Positions 1 to 11,799 of a stretch of DNA of 64,000 bases are shown piece by piece. How positions within the stretch are numbered: the stretch's first letter is position 1; each line of letters begins with the position of its first letter. Source of the stretch: Polytrichum commune (taxonomy: Eukaryota; Streptophyta; Polytrichopsida; Polytrichales; Polytrichaceae); contig OX485807.1 of the NCBI GenBank assembly GCA_950295325.1, forward strand, positions 23,717,666-23,781,665, given 5' to 3'. Under the pieces are notes generated by a model, which worked only from the letters and a program-made list of their open reading frames with translations, was not told where the DNA came from and did no database searches. Position numbers and translations under genes: made by a program.

Positions 1-494
1 GATTGAACGCCCTTGCGAGACATACCTGTTCCAAGTTCACATTCAGCACTATATTACATCATTTATCTATAAAGCGCACAACATGGAAAGTCGTCATGTG
101 ATGTCAATAAAAGTCTGTTCTTTCCCGTAAAATCATGAGGTGGTTTTGTGAGGAGAAATATGTAAAGCTCAATGATAGGTACCAAGGTTCCCATGCTCTA
201 ATCCAAACAAACAAACCCTCAACCCTCACACTGAGGAAACTAATCAATCTACTCTTAGCCACTCGAAAGCTTCTTATCACTTCTTTATCGCCTCTAGAAC
301 TTTGCATTTTATCCCCTCTAAGCTCAGAATTAGAATTAGAAGGGAAGAACTTCTACGAAGCTTAATAATGTTTATTTCATCCGGTTTATTACCAATATCT
401 CTCCCCTCCTTCAACCATTTCTTGCAACAATCTACATGATTAAGAAACATCCAGAGTAGAGGTTAAGGTAGAGGAAATGGGGAATATCTGGTAC
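1..494. other. no exon recognised; presumed intron of the sucrose-synthase-like gene
   Basis: AT-rich sequence. The small open frames on both strands (104-365) resemble nothing I know. If the exon call at 495-598 is right, this is its first intron on the minus strand. Confidence 0.35.
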
Positions 495-598
495 CGTGAG
501 AGGAGGTCCAGGAGCTGGTTCCGGTGTTCAAGTACTGAATCTTGTACGCGCTCTTTCATACTAGTGAGACGTCGCAACACAGGTCTTGGTGCATCCAT
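495..598 (-). CDS. sucrose-synthase-like first coding exon (partial, gene continues off the left edge)
   Basis: Reading leftward from ATG at 598, the first 34 codons give MDAPRPVLRRLTSMKERV followed by QDSVLEHRNQLLDLLSR. Plant sucrose synthases begin with this kind of segment (a short lead, then xxRxxSxRERVxxxLxxHRNxLxxLLSR), and their first coding intron commonly falls just after LLSR. A GT donor (GGTACCAG) lies exactly there, at 494/495, in phase 2. Sucrose synthase cleaves sucrose with UDP to UDP-glucose and fructose in the cytosol. No second exon (GKGILQPH-type sequence) is visible in bases 1-494, so it would have to lie off the edge. Only about 35 residues support the call; an isolated exon or a pseudogene fragment is possible. 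Confidence 0.45.
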
Positions 599-2430
599 CT
601 TGAACAATAATATTGGATTTCTGTCACCTCTAGTGAATTTATGCAAATAATATTTTCCAACTCTGCACAAAGTCCCAGCACAAATGCAAGTAAATATTCC
701 CATCAGCCATCTCCAAATGATCTTAAATCGCCATACCCATATCCTACAACTATGCTTAAAAACGTCCCATCCGGAACTAATGGCATTATTCCCTGTCAAC
801 CTATCTCGTACACATGAATTACGCATTACCGACATCCCTATTAATCCTGTCATTAGCAATACAAAGCCTCCAAAGTGGTGCGATCCAAGTGAGAATAGAA
901 GAATACAAAAACTCCTCCAAAACCCTGATGACACAGTTATTCTGGAGGGTAACCCTCAAGATCAGGTCACAAAAACAAAATGTTGAAGTCAAGAGCAGTA
1001 TCGTGGCTTATTCTCGGAGGCAGCCACGCTACAGTCAGGCAGGTATTTACATAAGTGATGAAATACAGCACACAGTTAGCAAAAATATTGATCGGCAAGA
1101 GTGCATATGTACGCAAGTATGCAAGAGTTCACAATTAAGAGAGACAGATCAGCAATAATGAACCCTTCGAGACTCTTGAAAACTAGTCTAACTTTGAGGA
1201 GCAACAAGTATAAAATACAAAACATTGGTGATAATTCATTGCTGGGTCATGGTGGCTCCACATTCGGAGCGAGAGAGATACAGAGATATTGCAATGAACT
1301 CTTTCCCTCTCCCAAACCAGATCAGTAGCCAGCCTGACCACATGAGGGCCGGGGCCATCGAAACAAGATAAATCGTCATCCCACCACAAAGACAACCAAT
1401 CAGCCACACCAGTGCCAAGTACTGGACGAAGAAGAAGAAGGGGAGTGAGCTCTAAAGCTATGTACACAAGTTGCTTTAGTCTTAGCCTCCAATTTTTGCA
1501 TCACCCAATTACAGCCTCAATCGAAGTGCTACCAACATGATCAACAGTCTATCAGAGTTGAATCCTTCCAAAAGCAACAACAGCAACAACAACAATAACA
1601 CCCCTCATGCAATGATATAAAAGTAAGTCCATCGTCAATCCACGCAAACAAGGTCTTTCGTATACGTAGGGACAACCTCACAACTCCGAAATGTGCACGC
1701 AACCTGCAACCGAGGTTTGACTGTCAAGTACAGGTCCTCTTCCAGGAGCCCAAAACCCCCTCCCTGCAATTGGGGGTAAGGAAACAACAAACAACACTCC
1801 GCACACTCACCACGGTTCCGCAACCAAAGGAATTGAAGGCAGGCAAAAACATACCACCGCCCACCACGATCACCACCCTTATAAGCCCACTAAACCCCCA
1901 CGAAACTTTCCCACACAGGTAGACACCTCCCCCTCAAGCACGAGACTTTTAAAATAATCAAAATTAGCTATAAAATTCCTTCAAGCCCAGCTCCCTTGCA
2001 AGTAAGTAGATGCAGGAAATTCATCTTACAGCCTGATGAGTAGCCAGATCCGACTAGGTTGGTGAACCCTGAGAGAGATGCTTGCAGAAAGTGTAACTTA
2101 GTAGCCTGAGTTGAGAGTATACTTTGTGAAGCTTGTTACAAAGCTCCAGCAGCCTGCAGTTGCAAGAGGCTAATAACTACTAAGAAAGGAAGGTTCCCGA
2201 GGTCTTGGAGGTCCCACGGTTTAGGAAGGAAGATGAGTAGCCTAGCTAGTCCGCTGTGAGTTACAGTGGATCGGAGGAGAACTTATAAGAACTCGCTTGA
2301 TGAGACTTGAAGATTTGAAGAAAGGAGAGGAAGCAGCTCGGAAGACTCAAGAGAAAACCGGGGAAGAAGGCTTGATAGAAGAGTGCGCAGTCCACTGTGG
2401 AGAAGAACATCAAGGAAGGAAAGGAAGGAA
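599..2430. other. no gene recognised; presumed 5' region of the sucrose-synthase-like gene
   Basis: No coding similarity in either strand. A CAA-rich stretch lies at about 1575-1600. Base composition is unremarkable; a leader exon or promoter of the minus-strand gene could lie here, but no TATA box or splice pair could be assigned with confidence. Confidence 0.3.
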
Positions 2431-2434
2431 GGAA

Positions 2435-2466
2435 CACGTGGCAGGTGCTGACGTGGTGACTCAGCA
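2435..2466. promoter_or_regulatory. cluster of bZIP-type binding motifs
   Basis: Within 32 bases there are a G-box CACGTGGC (2435-2442), a TGACGTGG core (2449-2456) and TGACTCAGCA (2457-2466), the last being a GCN4-type site. All are known targets of plant bZIP factors. No gene start is adjacent; the nearest recognised gene starts 1.8 kb to the left on the minus strand, so the target is unknown and chance is not excluded. Confidence 0.35.
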
Positions 2467-3156
2467 CAGCACACTTGCGGTTTTCAAGTGACAACTGTAG
2501 CAGTATTACTTCCCTAATATTATTATTTCATTACTCTAAATTCTTATTATTTTATATGTTTATGTTTATATACTCTCTGTAGCCATTAAGTTTCTCATAA
2601 CTTGCCAAAGTGGGTGTTGATTTCTGATTCAACTTTCAACTCCGTAATATCCACTCCTTGATGTCACTCCTTCTCCTATATCGTGAAACCTCAAGGAACG
2701 GATGTTCTTAGTTTAAATATTGCTCCTTATTATCACGTTTCCCTCCCATATATCATGGTTAACACATTCAAATAAACCATCAAAAAAATCAAACCACACG
2801 CTTGCACGCATCATGTTGTCATCATTGCAATGTCGACTTTGTGTTATTCCATAATGTCACAAGCTACACTGATTTTCTTTTACCACACACCCATATCAAC
2901 ATCACAAAACTCACTAAGATCACATGCACTTTGGCTGCCACATGCGTGATATTATGGAGTTTGAAGTGTGTATTATATCTATATAATATCTACAGCCATT
3001 AAGTTTCAAACTTGCCTGGCAGGCAGGGGGGTGCATTCAAGTTTGAAAGTCTTGCGAAAGGACATTGAGTTAGTTTCCAATGCTTACAGCTGCTCTCAGA
3101 TTAGCTTACAGGTCGTTTGTGCTCTTTGCTTAGTCGTGCATTGCACTGGGTCAGAT
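2467..3156. other. no gene recognised
   Basis: AT-rich sequence between the motif cluster and the first hAT-like MITE. I see no coding similarity, hairpin or repeat partner that I can support. Confidence 0.3.
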
Positions 3157-3382
3157 CACTGAATGGGGACAACTGACCACTAGTTACAGATGAACCGCCT
3201 GAGTTTGAAGAATAACCTGCTCGATTCCGGACTTCAGGGAAATTACGGATCCATTTATAGGAATTTACAGAACGTTTTTTCCAATTTAATAAGAAAACGC
3301 GAAAGATGTCAACATGTAACCAGTTTGTCTTGGAAACACTCGGATCTCGACCGATTGTGCCCAAACATCTTGCTGGACAATG
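3157..3382 (+). mobile_element. hAT-like MITE, copy a (226 bp)
   Basis: Aligns end to end with the copy at 62505-62730 and has the same length of 226 bp. It shares the core around TTGAAGAATAACC...TTCAGG, AGATGTCAACATGTAACC and GGATCTCGACCGATT. Ends read CACTGAATGGGGACA and GGACAATG. Flanks GGTCAGAT and GTCACGAT look like a damaged 8-bp target duplication. Non-autonomous; no coding capacity. Confidence 0.7.
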
Positions 3383-3447
3383 GTCACGATGAATCAGCTA
3401 GGTCTGATCTGTCTTAATGGAAGCAAGGCTAATTCAGTTACTTCTCT

Positions 3448-3820
3448 TAAAGTATGTGGATGTTGATTCATTCATTTTTCATGTTCTCCAACTTCTACAG
3501 AATTGGATTTACACGACAAACCTCGTGTTGCTAACTGGATGGTAGTCAAGAAAATCTATGATGAAACAGATTCAAAAACTAAATTCAAAATCGTATCTTT
3601 CCTAATTTAGTTATAGTTATCGTAAGTTCATGTTTGTTGATTTTATAATTGGATACGTAGATTCTCCCGATTGTCTTCCCTGTTGAGTGTAGAGTACTAG
3701 TCATTAATATTTAAGGACATCGTCCAATCTCTTTTAAACAACGTCTCTATGATGTTTGGTCCTTGATTCTCACTAAACCACATACCAATCAAATATAAGA
3801 GTATGACTGAGAAAACAAGC
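3448..3820 (+). repeat. dispersed repeat, partner of 52059-52390
   Basis: Shares with 52059-52390, in the same orientation, a series of blocks: TATGTGG(A/G)TGTT, TCCAACTTCTAC, ATTTACA, CCAATCTCTTTT, GTCTCTATG.TGTTTGGT, and AAACCACA.ACCAATCAAAT. Divergence is substantial, so the copies are old. No coding capacity seen. Confidence 0.6.
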
Positions 3821-4303
3821 AACTTATGACCCAACTATTTTATTGATGAGACAAACACCAAAAAGACACGTGCGGTGTGTGGTTAGGTGTGGATCTAAGA
3901 ACCGACACTAGAAAGGCATGTGTATGTTTACAGACATTGGATTGTGTGCTAAGGATTTGTTAACCATTATAGGTTTAGTAGTCAACATAATTGCAATGGT
4001 TAACAAGTATACAACAAGCACTTATTTAGAATGGTTAACAAGTATACAATTGAGCAAATATTCCAATCTCTCTCATTGTCACACATGTCGTTTTGAGTGT
4101 CCATTCTTAAGTGCAACCCTAAGTTGCCCTATTCTACTCAAGCATAATATCCAATCAAGAAGAGTGACTTGCATAAGCACCCACAAACAAGTTTTGCAAG
4201 TCAAAAATGTTGTCGTCAGTCGTGGACAATTTTTGGTTTTATGTGAAGGGAATTGTCTAATCAACCACATACGTTGTTAAAACAACCATAAAGACGTGAC
4301 AAG

Positions 4304-4415
4304 TTTGATTTATCATCGCACACATGAAGAAGAGCAAGGTATCAACTAAAATGTAAAGAAGGAGGAAGCAAAGTTGGTACCTTGCTCCTCTTCATGTGTG
4401 CGATGAAAAATCAAA
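4304..4415. repeat. 112-nt hairpin with 44-nt arms
   Basis: Left arm 4304-4347 and right arm 4372-4415 are reverse complements with only about four mismatches, separated by a 24-nt loop rich in A and G. The core stem includes CATCGCACACATGAAG. Size and pairing suit either a small MITE or a microRNA-like precursor. No target or expression evidence is available here. Confidence 0.75.
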
Positions 4416-4609
4416 TTTTAATAGCTCATGTGACCGCACAATGAGTCTTTGAGGTCGTTTCAACTAGTGTGTAGTTAATTTAACAATCTCCGTTTGTATA
4501 TAAGGGTTTTTATTGAGTTCTTCGTAGGCAAGCTTTGAAGGTCATGAGTGGTATCTTTAGTGGATCATGCATATGTTGTGTTGGTTTGATATGCTCATCA
4601 TATCGACCG

Positions 4610-4870
4610 GCAAGAAGTCATAATTGCATACAAGTGTACCTCTCATTCATCCAATGCAAAGACACTTGATGATACATAGGTTAGATGCTACTTATTTTAT
4701 ATTACTTGACACTAGCTTCTAAGACCCCGGCTTAATAAAGGTAGAAACACTTGAGATGAATCCACCACAAATCCACACCGAGTAGGCTTTTTAACATGTA
4801 TGGATGAGAGACATGCTCATATGCAACAATTCTCTCTCTTCACATTGAGGTAGGACATTTCCCTCGTGTA
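4610..4870 (+). repeat. dispersed repeat, partner of 13590-13800
   Basis: Shares GCATA(C/T)AAGTGTACCTC.CATTCATCC-type sequence and, about 160 bp later, GGATGAGAGA.A(C/T)G.TC and ATGCAA(C/T)AAT with 13590-13800 in the same orientation. Old and interrupted; no coding capacity. Confidence 0.45.
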
Positions 4871-4962
4871 TGAAGTGCCAGTATGTTAGGTCATGACAAA
4901 GTTGAATACAATGAAATAAATGGCAAGTTTTGAAAGCTACACACAAGGAAGCAAAGGCTCCC

Positions 4963-5336
4963 TCAAATTAGCCTCGGGCTAGATCACGATTTCATTCGGT
5001 TGGGCCCCGCCCCTCCCACGCCTCTTTCATTGCATGGCCTTCCTGCTTGCACCTACGTGGGAACTCTTCCATGTTGGGAACCAATGTGACAATACCCGGT
5101 CACTATAGCCATTAAGCTCCTTTGGCACGTGAAGGAACTCCATCAATCAACTTGGGAAAGATGAAAGTGATGTCAATTTGAATGTTTGTAATTATGTTCG
5201 GGTATTGTCACATTGGTTGCCAACGAGGTAGAGTTCCCACGCATGTGCGGGTAGGAAGACCGGGCAGTGAAGGAAGTATGGGAGGGACGGGGCCCAGCCG
5301 AATGAAGATGTGATCTAGCCCAAGGCCTCAAATTAG
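4963..5336. repeat. long inverted repeat, arms of about 135 bp
   Basis: Left arm 4963-5099 and right arm 5199-5336 are inverted copies. Shared blocks read GGGCTAGATCAC, TTCATTCGG(T/C)TGGGCCCCG, CGTGGGAACTCT and AACCAATGTGACAATACCCG. The spacer is about 100 bp. Transcription would give a long hairpin; it may also be a foldback transposon. Flanking target duplications were not found. Confidence 0.75.
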
Positions 5337-5339
5337 GGA

Positions 5340-8300
5340 TTGTGCGCAAAATGTCGGCTTCTTCATTTGACATGCCTATGTTTAAGCTTAAGTGGTACAT
5401 GTTAGGGCTTGCAGTTATGAATAGACGCCAAGGGGGCATGTACTACAATGAGATTGGACTAAGCTTATGTGATTAAACTCTAGACTCCTTTCTAGGTTCA
5501 ATAGTTGATGGAATTGGGAGGATCTATGTGATAGGTTAAAATTAAGATTTTAAAAAACATCTTCACTTTGACCTCTTACAACTTTTGCATATGAACTTTC
5601 TTTTTAAAACTTAAAGCAAAATTTGTGTGATTTCTAGTTGGGTGAAAAAAATACCGATATGATAGAGTTATTTGTAAAGTTCCTCAATGAGGGACAAAAC
5701 CACGGTGGGGGTGGTCCTTCTTTGAGAAACATTGTATTGAGAGCTCATTAGTTTGTCATGTCTCAGAGCCTATTATGAAAGTTAGGTGAGATTTTTTGGG
5801 ACCTCCTCTTTCCACCTCTTAGACTTGAGAAATTTCTAGGATCTAAAATAGGGTATGTGCATGGGACCCGTTATCCTTAAGTCCCAAAACAACCTATTAG
5901 GCTAGCTTGGCCCATCTCATCCTAGCAGGACAAGCTAGAAAGTTGGGTTTTTGATAGCCCAACACCACTCTTTGTGTATGATAATTTAAGCATTAAGAAA
6001 ACTTGGGTAACATTGTGCTAATTCTCATAAACTCGTGGTTTGGGACTAAAACCCATGATCTCATTTGCTTCACTTTTGCAAATAACTCTTATCCAATGGC
6101 CAAAATTAGTTGCATGGTTGAAAGTGCCCACAATAAGGTCACACACCTAATTGGCATGCCGATATGGGCATGTTTATAGTCATGACCATTCGCCACAAAG
6201 GAAAAACGATCGGTCTGGAATCATGACGAAGAGAAATCCACATCACATTGTAAAATGCCTTGGTCACATGACATAATGTAAAGCATATGATCACCTTCAA
6301 TCTTTTTGTTGGGTTGAGACAAAACATGTGGGTAGTCTCACCACAAAATCCAAGTGACCACCAAACATTATTGAATTTAGAACAAGTAACATCCCATGTC
6401 ACTTTCTCCTCCATTCTCTAACACAACCAACCTTGTTTGTTGGTCTAGTGTGAAGCGAAGTGAAACCCACCACTTATTTATTTAGCCAGCAAGAGAGTTT
6501 AGAAAGCAATGGTCACGACCCTTGATCACTTATATAAACATGCCCTTGGTAATTTCCCGGTATTTTGAAAACCATAAATTTTCTTTCGATGTGACCACTA
6601 AACACATATAGATCATGAACAATGAACTTGCACCATCAAAAACAATCATCCTCCATCACTCATTCGCTGAAAAATATGCAAATCTACCACGGTGATAAAT
6701 CCATTTCTTGCAATGACGTGGGATGACTACCCAACACTTATCTTCGTATTCAGTTAATTCGATTTCCCGGAACATTCCCCTGCCCACCAGCTTGCTTTTC
6801 TGGAGTGTGTCTCCGAGGTACTGCAACGTAGTACTTAGGCAATCTCATCCACAAGAGGATAATACACTACACAAAAGTCGAATGTGGCGTTGAAAATGCT
6901 TCAAGCTTTTCGTCATCGGGGGGCTCTAACTTACTTCACTTGCTGCCATCACATTGTTGGGGGGTCCAGCTCCACAAAGGCGCACATGCCAAGGGTGATG
7001 GGAAACAACCCAACTTTTTTTCCAGCCGATGCATCAAATTTTCGGTCTTAATGTCAAATATATTTCCAACCCGATTTTTGCAAAGAAACCATGGTTTTAT
7101 TTCAGCACTCAGCACCGCCATTGGCAGATGTTGAATTCTTTGTCTTATAATCTTAATTTATTTATAATAAGACCGAATAAAATCATATTTTGTTGGACTT
7201 CGGACGACTGGATTTTTTTTTTTAAACTTTGAAAAACCCAAGTGTAAAAAAGCGTGGTGTCAGCCTTGGCACATGCACATGTTGCCATGATAATGGATAG
7301 GAGAATTAAAGGAGGAAAGTGTTGACATAATAGGGTTCAACGTTGCATCACCCTTTCTCTCTCTCTCCCACATAGCTAGCATGCATCATAACTAACACCA
7401 AGTCTACCATTGCAGCAACGTAATCCATTTGTCAATGTTGGACTATACCCACCCACCTACTAAGGTCGAGGTGGCCCCTCATTTTGGCCATCGTTTTCCT
7501 TCCTTTTTGACCTTATCGTGGGCGGCACACAACTCTTTATATTTTTCCAATAGTTGTAAGCCGATGCACCGTGGTATCAGGAGTTTCCCGATCATTAATT
7601 ATGTCCCTTAAAGTAGACTAGGCTAATTCTATTAGCTTTCTTAATCCAACACATGTTTTTGGGGTTCTAATCGGTTGTACATATGTTCCGATTCGGTGAG
7701 TGAGTAATCTATGGTGATTTGGCAGCCACGTTGATGATATTTGGGTTAGTCACCTTTGTAAAAGTTAAACTACATCCATCATCCTGCATAATTAGGAATG
7801 TTATCCGCCAAGTTACGACATGCTTGATTTTTGTGCACGAGGAGGGCCAATTGGGAGGCAGCGTGTGGTTGTGAGGTGCCAACCAAATTGTATTGTGAGT
7901 ATTCTATAATGAAAAGCCAATCAACAACATTTTATCTTGCATGTGACCACTTGAAGAGACATGACACAATTAGTATTAGCATTAAACTTGGTTCTCATTG
8001 GCAAATGGCCCGTGTATAATATGCTAATGATGTCATCTACTTACACAACATTGAACGATAAAAGAGTTCCCCCCCTATAACAATAGATTGGGAAGCATAG
8101 AATCTTTGATTCCAGAACCTAGATCAACACCTCCCTCAACTTCACTTGCAGTGGTTTCAAATTCTTTGGTCTTGATTTGTAATTGCTAACCTATTCAAGA
8201 TCCTAATGCTTGAATATATCAGCTAGATGATTCCACATAGTTGGAGGTGTCCACATTAGGATTCCAAATAGTAAGTGACACTAAATATAGAGTTTAGGGT

Positions 8301-8756
8301 AGCGCTCCTCATTCTCGACCATTTCATTTTTCTGAGTCATGAATGTTTTTGTTTCCCACTTACCTACCTAATAAATAATGACGGAGTGTTGAAACCGGTG
8401 ACCTAATAGATAGAAGCACCATTCATTTCTATTCATATGTCTGCCAAGTTGGGTGCAAGTTGGCAAGAAACAGCACCCACCTTGGGATCCAAGTAATATA
8501 TAAGCCCCCTCGAGTCAGCAACACAGCAATGAAACAGGGAGAATTAGGGTTGTCGTGATTCGTGTGTGTTACTATTTGGAGCTAACACAGTGATATAACT
8601 ACTTGTCGAGAATGTAATATTCTACCAAGTAGAGTCATCTATGTTCTACGTTGTCCGAACAACCGGTTGAACTTTTATTAGTAAATATTGAACTCACAAG
8701 TAAGACATTGTTGCGTTGTGTATCTTTGAATAGTAACACGCATTAATTGGGATGAT
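5340..8756. other. 3.4 kb without a recognisable gene
   Basis: AT-rich, stop-dense sequence in all frames. Short open frames at 6139-6414 and 6936-7134 have no family features. A pyrimidine (CT) run lies near 7350-7368. I see nothing else I can name. Confidence 0.4.
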
Positions 8757-8966
8757 CAGTGTAGGTAAAGATGAACCGGTTGAGTTTTGAGAAATGCCTG
8801 GATGAAGTTCAGAACGTTAGGACACTTATTGATCGTTTTAGAGGAATTTAGAGAGCGTATCCCATTTTAACAAAGGAAAACTAAAAGATGTCGACATGTA
8901 ACTAGTTGGACTTAGAAAACAGTAGGATATCAACCGATTTTGCCCAAAAACTTTCCCTAGACACTG
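8757..8966 (+). mobile_element. hAT-like MITE, copy b (about 210 bp)
   Basis: Same family as 62505-62730: GATGAACCGGTTGAG near the left end, TTTTAGAGGAATTTA in the middle, GATGTCGACATGTAAC and GGATATCAACCGATT near the right end. Ends CAGTGTAGG and CTAGACACTG are inverted. The 8-bp flanks do not match, so the insertion is old or a boundary has moved. Confidence 0.7.
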
Positions 8967-11646
8967 CAACATAGGAGATTACATAGACATCCATTTTTTT
9001 TCAAGCTTTGGACGTCTTCGATAAAAGTACAATGTGTGGCATCTCCAAGGGTGCCACCGTATCTCCCTCCATTTCCTACTCCAAAGCTTTGGTAGAAGAG
9101 TTTTGTGGAATACTGCATGGAGAGGTATTAAGATTGTAGTGACAGAGGGACCACTACTCACCACCCATAACATCACTCAACAATAAACTCTTGCACCATG
9201 GGGCTAGGACTTTTTCGGGCATGATGCCCCTTTTTGTGTTGGAGCTCCCTTACATAGTGAACAATACTCGACCCAAGCATTGTTCATTCTCCCACATTGA
9301 GCCGACAAAGTTCTATGAATTTTCAGGCTTGTTTTATTATGAATTCCGGCCATCCCTGGTAGCTTCCAAGTTTATGGTGCCATTAGCATGTTGGAGGGGA
9401 GGGGGGGCACCTAGGTGGCAAGTCACTACTGCCGCCAAGTCTGCTGGGTAGAAAATTTGGGGCCAAAAGTCTTGGTCAACAAGGTAGCCTACCTAAACCT
9501 TTCCTCGTTTAGAAAGGGACTTAAGCATGAAGTCTTAACAATGTTATGTCAACTACTACTCCATATGCAAAATTATGATAACAAAGTGTGTAGGATGATA
9601 ATGGGCACATGTTAATAATAAGAAAGTAACCATGTAAAGTTTACTATAAAATGTCTCAAAGACGGAGCACTTTCTAGCATTGAAAAAGGTTAGAGAGTCT
9701 ATTGTACCGTTACAACATAACACATTTTAGCCTCTTTATTTTGTTGTTCCTAAATCTAGATCCTCAAGGGTGGGGGGCACTAGCAAAAAATGTAGAAACT
9801 ACATGCAATAAAATATAGGGTCTCATACATTAATTATGGGTAAAATCTGTAAAATAACTACATATAATTTTGGGTGCTCTAGGTGTGTGAGCGTGATTGT
9901 ATGTAATATAGCATTTTCACAAAATATCATAAAATTACCTAAGTGGTACATCTAAAATATCACGGACATAAATAGATAGATATTAAATTTCATATACCCA
10001 GCACTTCAATTATTCAAGGATGGATGAGTAATTGTCAATTATTTGGGAAGAATCGAGAATAGATGAAACTGTTTTGGAAATATCTCCTAAGATTTCAAGG
10101 GGGTCGGGACGTGACAAAGTATGGAGCTCAATAAGGGATGGGGTTAGGGTTAGGGCATCACATTGAACTCATCACTTGCCTCTCCTCTCCTCAAGTATGT
10201 TTTGTTTCAATTTAATCACTAACATAGCTTTATTATGTACATCTTTGATAATAGCTTAAAGTCTTGCAATTGAGTGGTACTAGGAATACAATATTCTAGG
10301 TGAGTTTCTTCAATTTTCTTTGTCCATGTGACATTGGATCTAGCTACGTCTTCTTAAACCCTAATGAGACGGAATGAGAGTTAAAGATATGTGGGGAGTA
10401 AAAGGCTTTACGTCTATTAAGATTTTTTATTTGGAAAAAAACAATGGTTAGCAAGAACCATTATAGACATGGCATTCCTCTGTAAATTATAGGATCATGC
10501 CATATTCCAAAAGAACAAATATTGAAATCTTGTGATGGGTACAAAGGTGAGGTCCAAAGTGAGTATGATGTATTATTGCCGTCAGTCTTAGGTATATCAT
10601 TTGGAGTTTGAAATGCAAAATCTTAGTAGTTAGATTTTGATGAGAGCATGTTGATTTTGGTGTTTATAATACGAGATTCAAACAAATTGAATAGCATGAT
10701 GTTTGTTGATTATGACTTGCATCAAGTAAACAACAAAGCTTCCTCAATCCTCTAATTGTCCTTGTGCAACACTAGTGAAATTGTATATTATGTTTATTTG
10801 ATACCATTTTTTGTAATTTCAACAAAACATTTCATGGCAAGATTCAAACCAAAACAAGCTACACAATGATAACCAAATTTGGTGTTGTATTTGAAAATTG
10901 CAAGCAAGTCGTTGTTGGGAGCCATAACAAAGTCCCAAGCATCGTCAATTTCCTTCATAATGGTACTATAGCCTTGGACTTTGAAGCTTTGGTAAGCCGA
11001 GGCTATGGTGAGAACACAAATTTATGTTACTCTCTTGATGGTGTTTGTTTTATGGATTGCAATGAATCTTGATTTTTGGCTACTAAGAACATCCAAGTAT
11101 CGTATGTTGTATACAGAAAAAGGTGTGAATTGGAGGGTGGGTGCCAAAGATTTGATTGTCTTCATGGAGTTTGTGTGTGTGGAAGCAAGTAGAGGAGCAT
11201 GAGAGCTAGGAGGAAGCCAACATGGTAAACAAACCTCTCTTTTATCACAAAATTGATCACATCTTTTGTTTGTTTGTAAGTGTTTGATATGAATTTGAGT
11301 GTTGATGTTCGTAGGAGCAATTGAAGGCATTTTGTAGGGTTCATCAATCATGTTATGGTGATGGTTAGTTATTGTTGGAGGAGGATGTAGGTCATAAATA
11401 TGTAAGGTGTTTGGAGCAATTGAGTTGGACATACATAGCTACATGTGTTGTTACAAAGCATGTCCTTTTCTTTGTGTGGTTTCCTTTTAGGGTTAGACTT
11501 GGTTGATAGTGTGGATACTTTGTTAGGATGTGCATTTAGAGCTTTTTGTTTTGTTTTTCTTCTTCTCATAATGTTGTTGGCTCTAGTTGTTACAAGTTTG
11601 TTCGTGGTTACAAACACTTGTGGGGCACTAAGAAACCCCATTGAAG
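8967..11646. other. 2.7 kb without a recognisable gene
   Basis: Several short open frames (9191-9451, 10866-11202, 11022-11432) show no domain or motif I know. A GGGTTAGGGTTAGGG run at 10140-10155 is too short to be a telomeric tract. Otherwise featureless AT-rich DNA. Confidence 0.4.
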
Positions 11647-11795
11647 CAATGCATGAGGAGATTTTTGGGCATAATTGGCCAAAATCCAAACATATCTAAG
11701 TCCAACCGGTTACATGTTGTGGTCTTTCATGATTTTTTAATAGTTTGAGAAATATTTCATAGATTCCTCTAAATTGATGGGCTTGAGGTGCTACT
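11647..11795 (-). mobile_element. hAT-like MITE, copy d, truncated
   Basis: Minus-strand copy recognised by an end CAATGCATGAGGAGATTTTT, then TCCAACCGGTTACATGT and TTCCTCTAAATTGATGG. The distal roughly 70 bp of the family consensus is missing at the right side. Confidence 0.6.
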
Positions 11796-11799
11796 CGTT

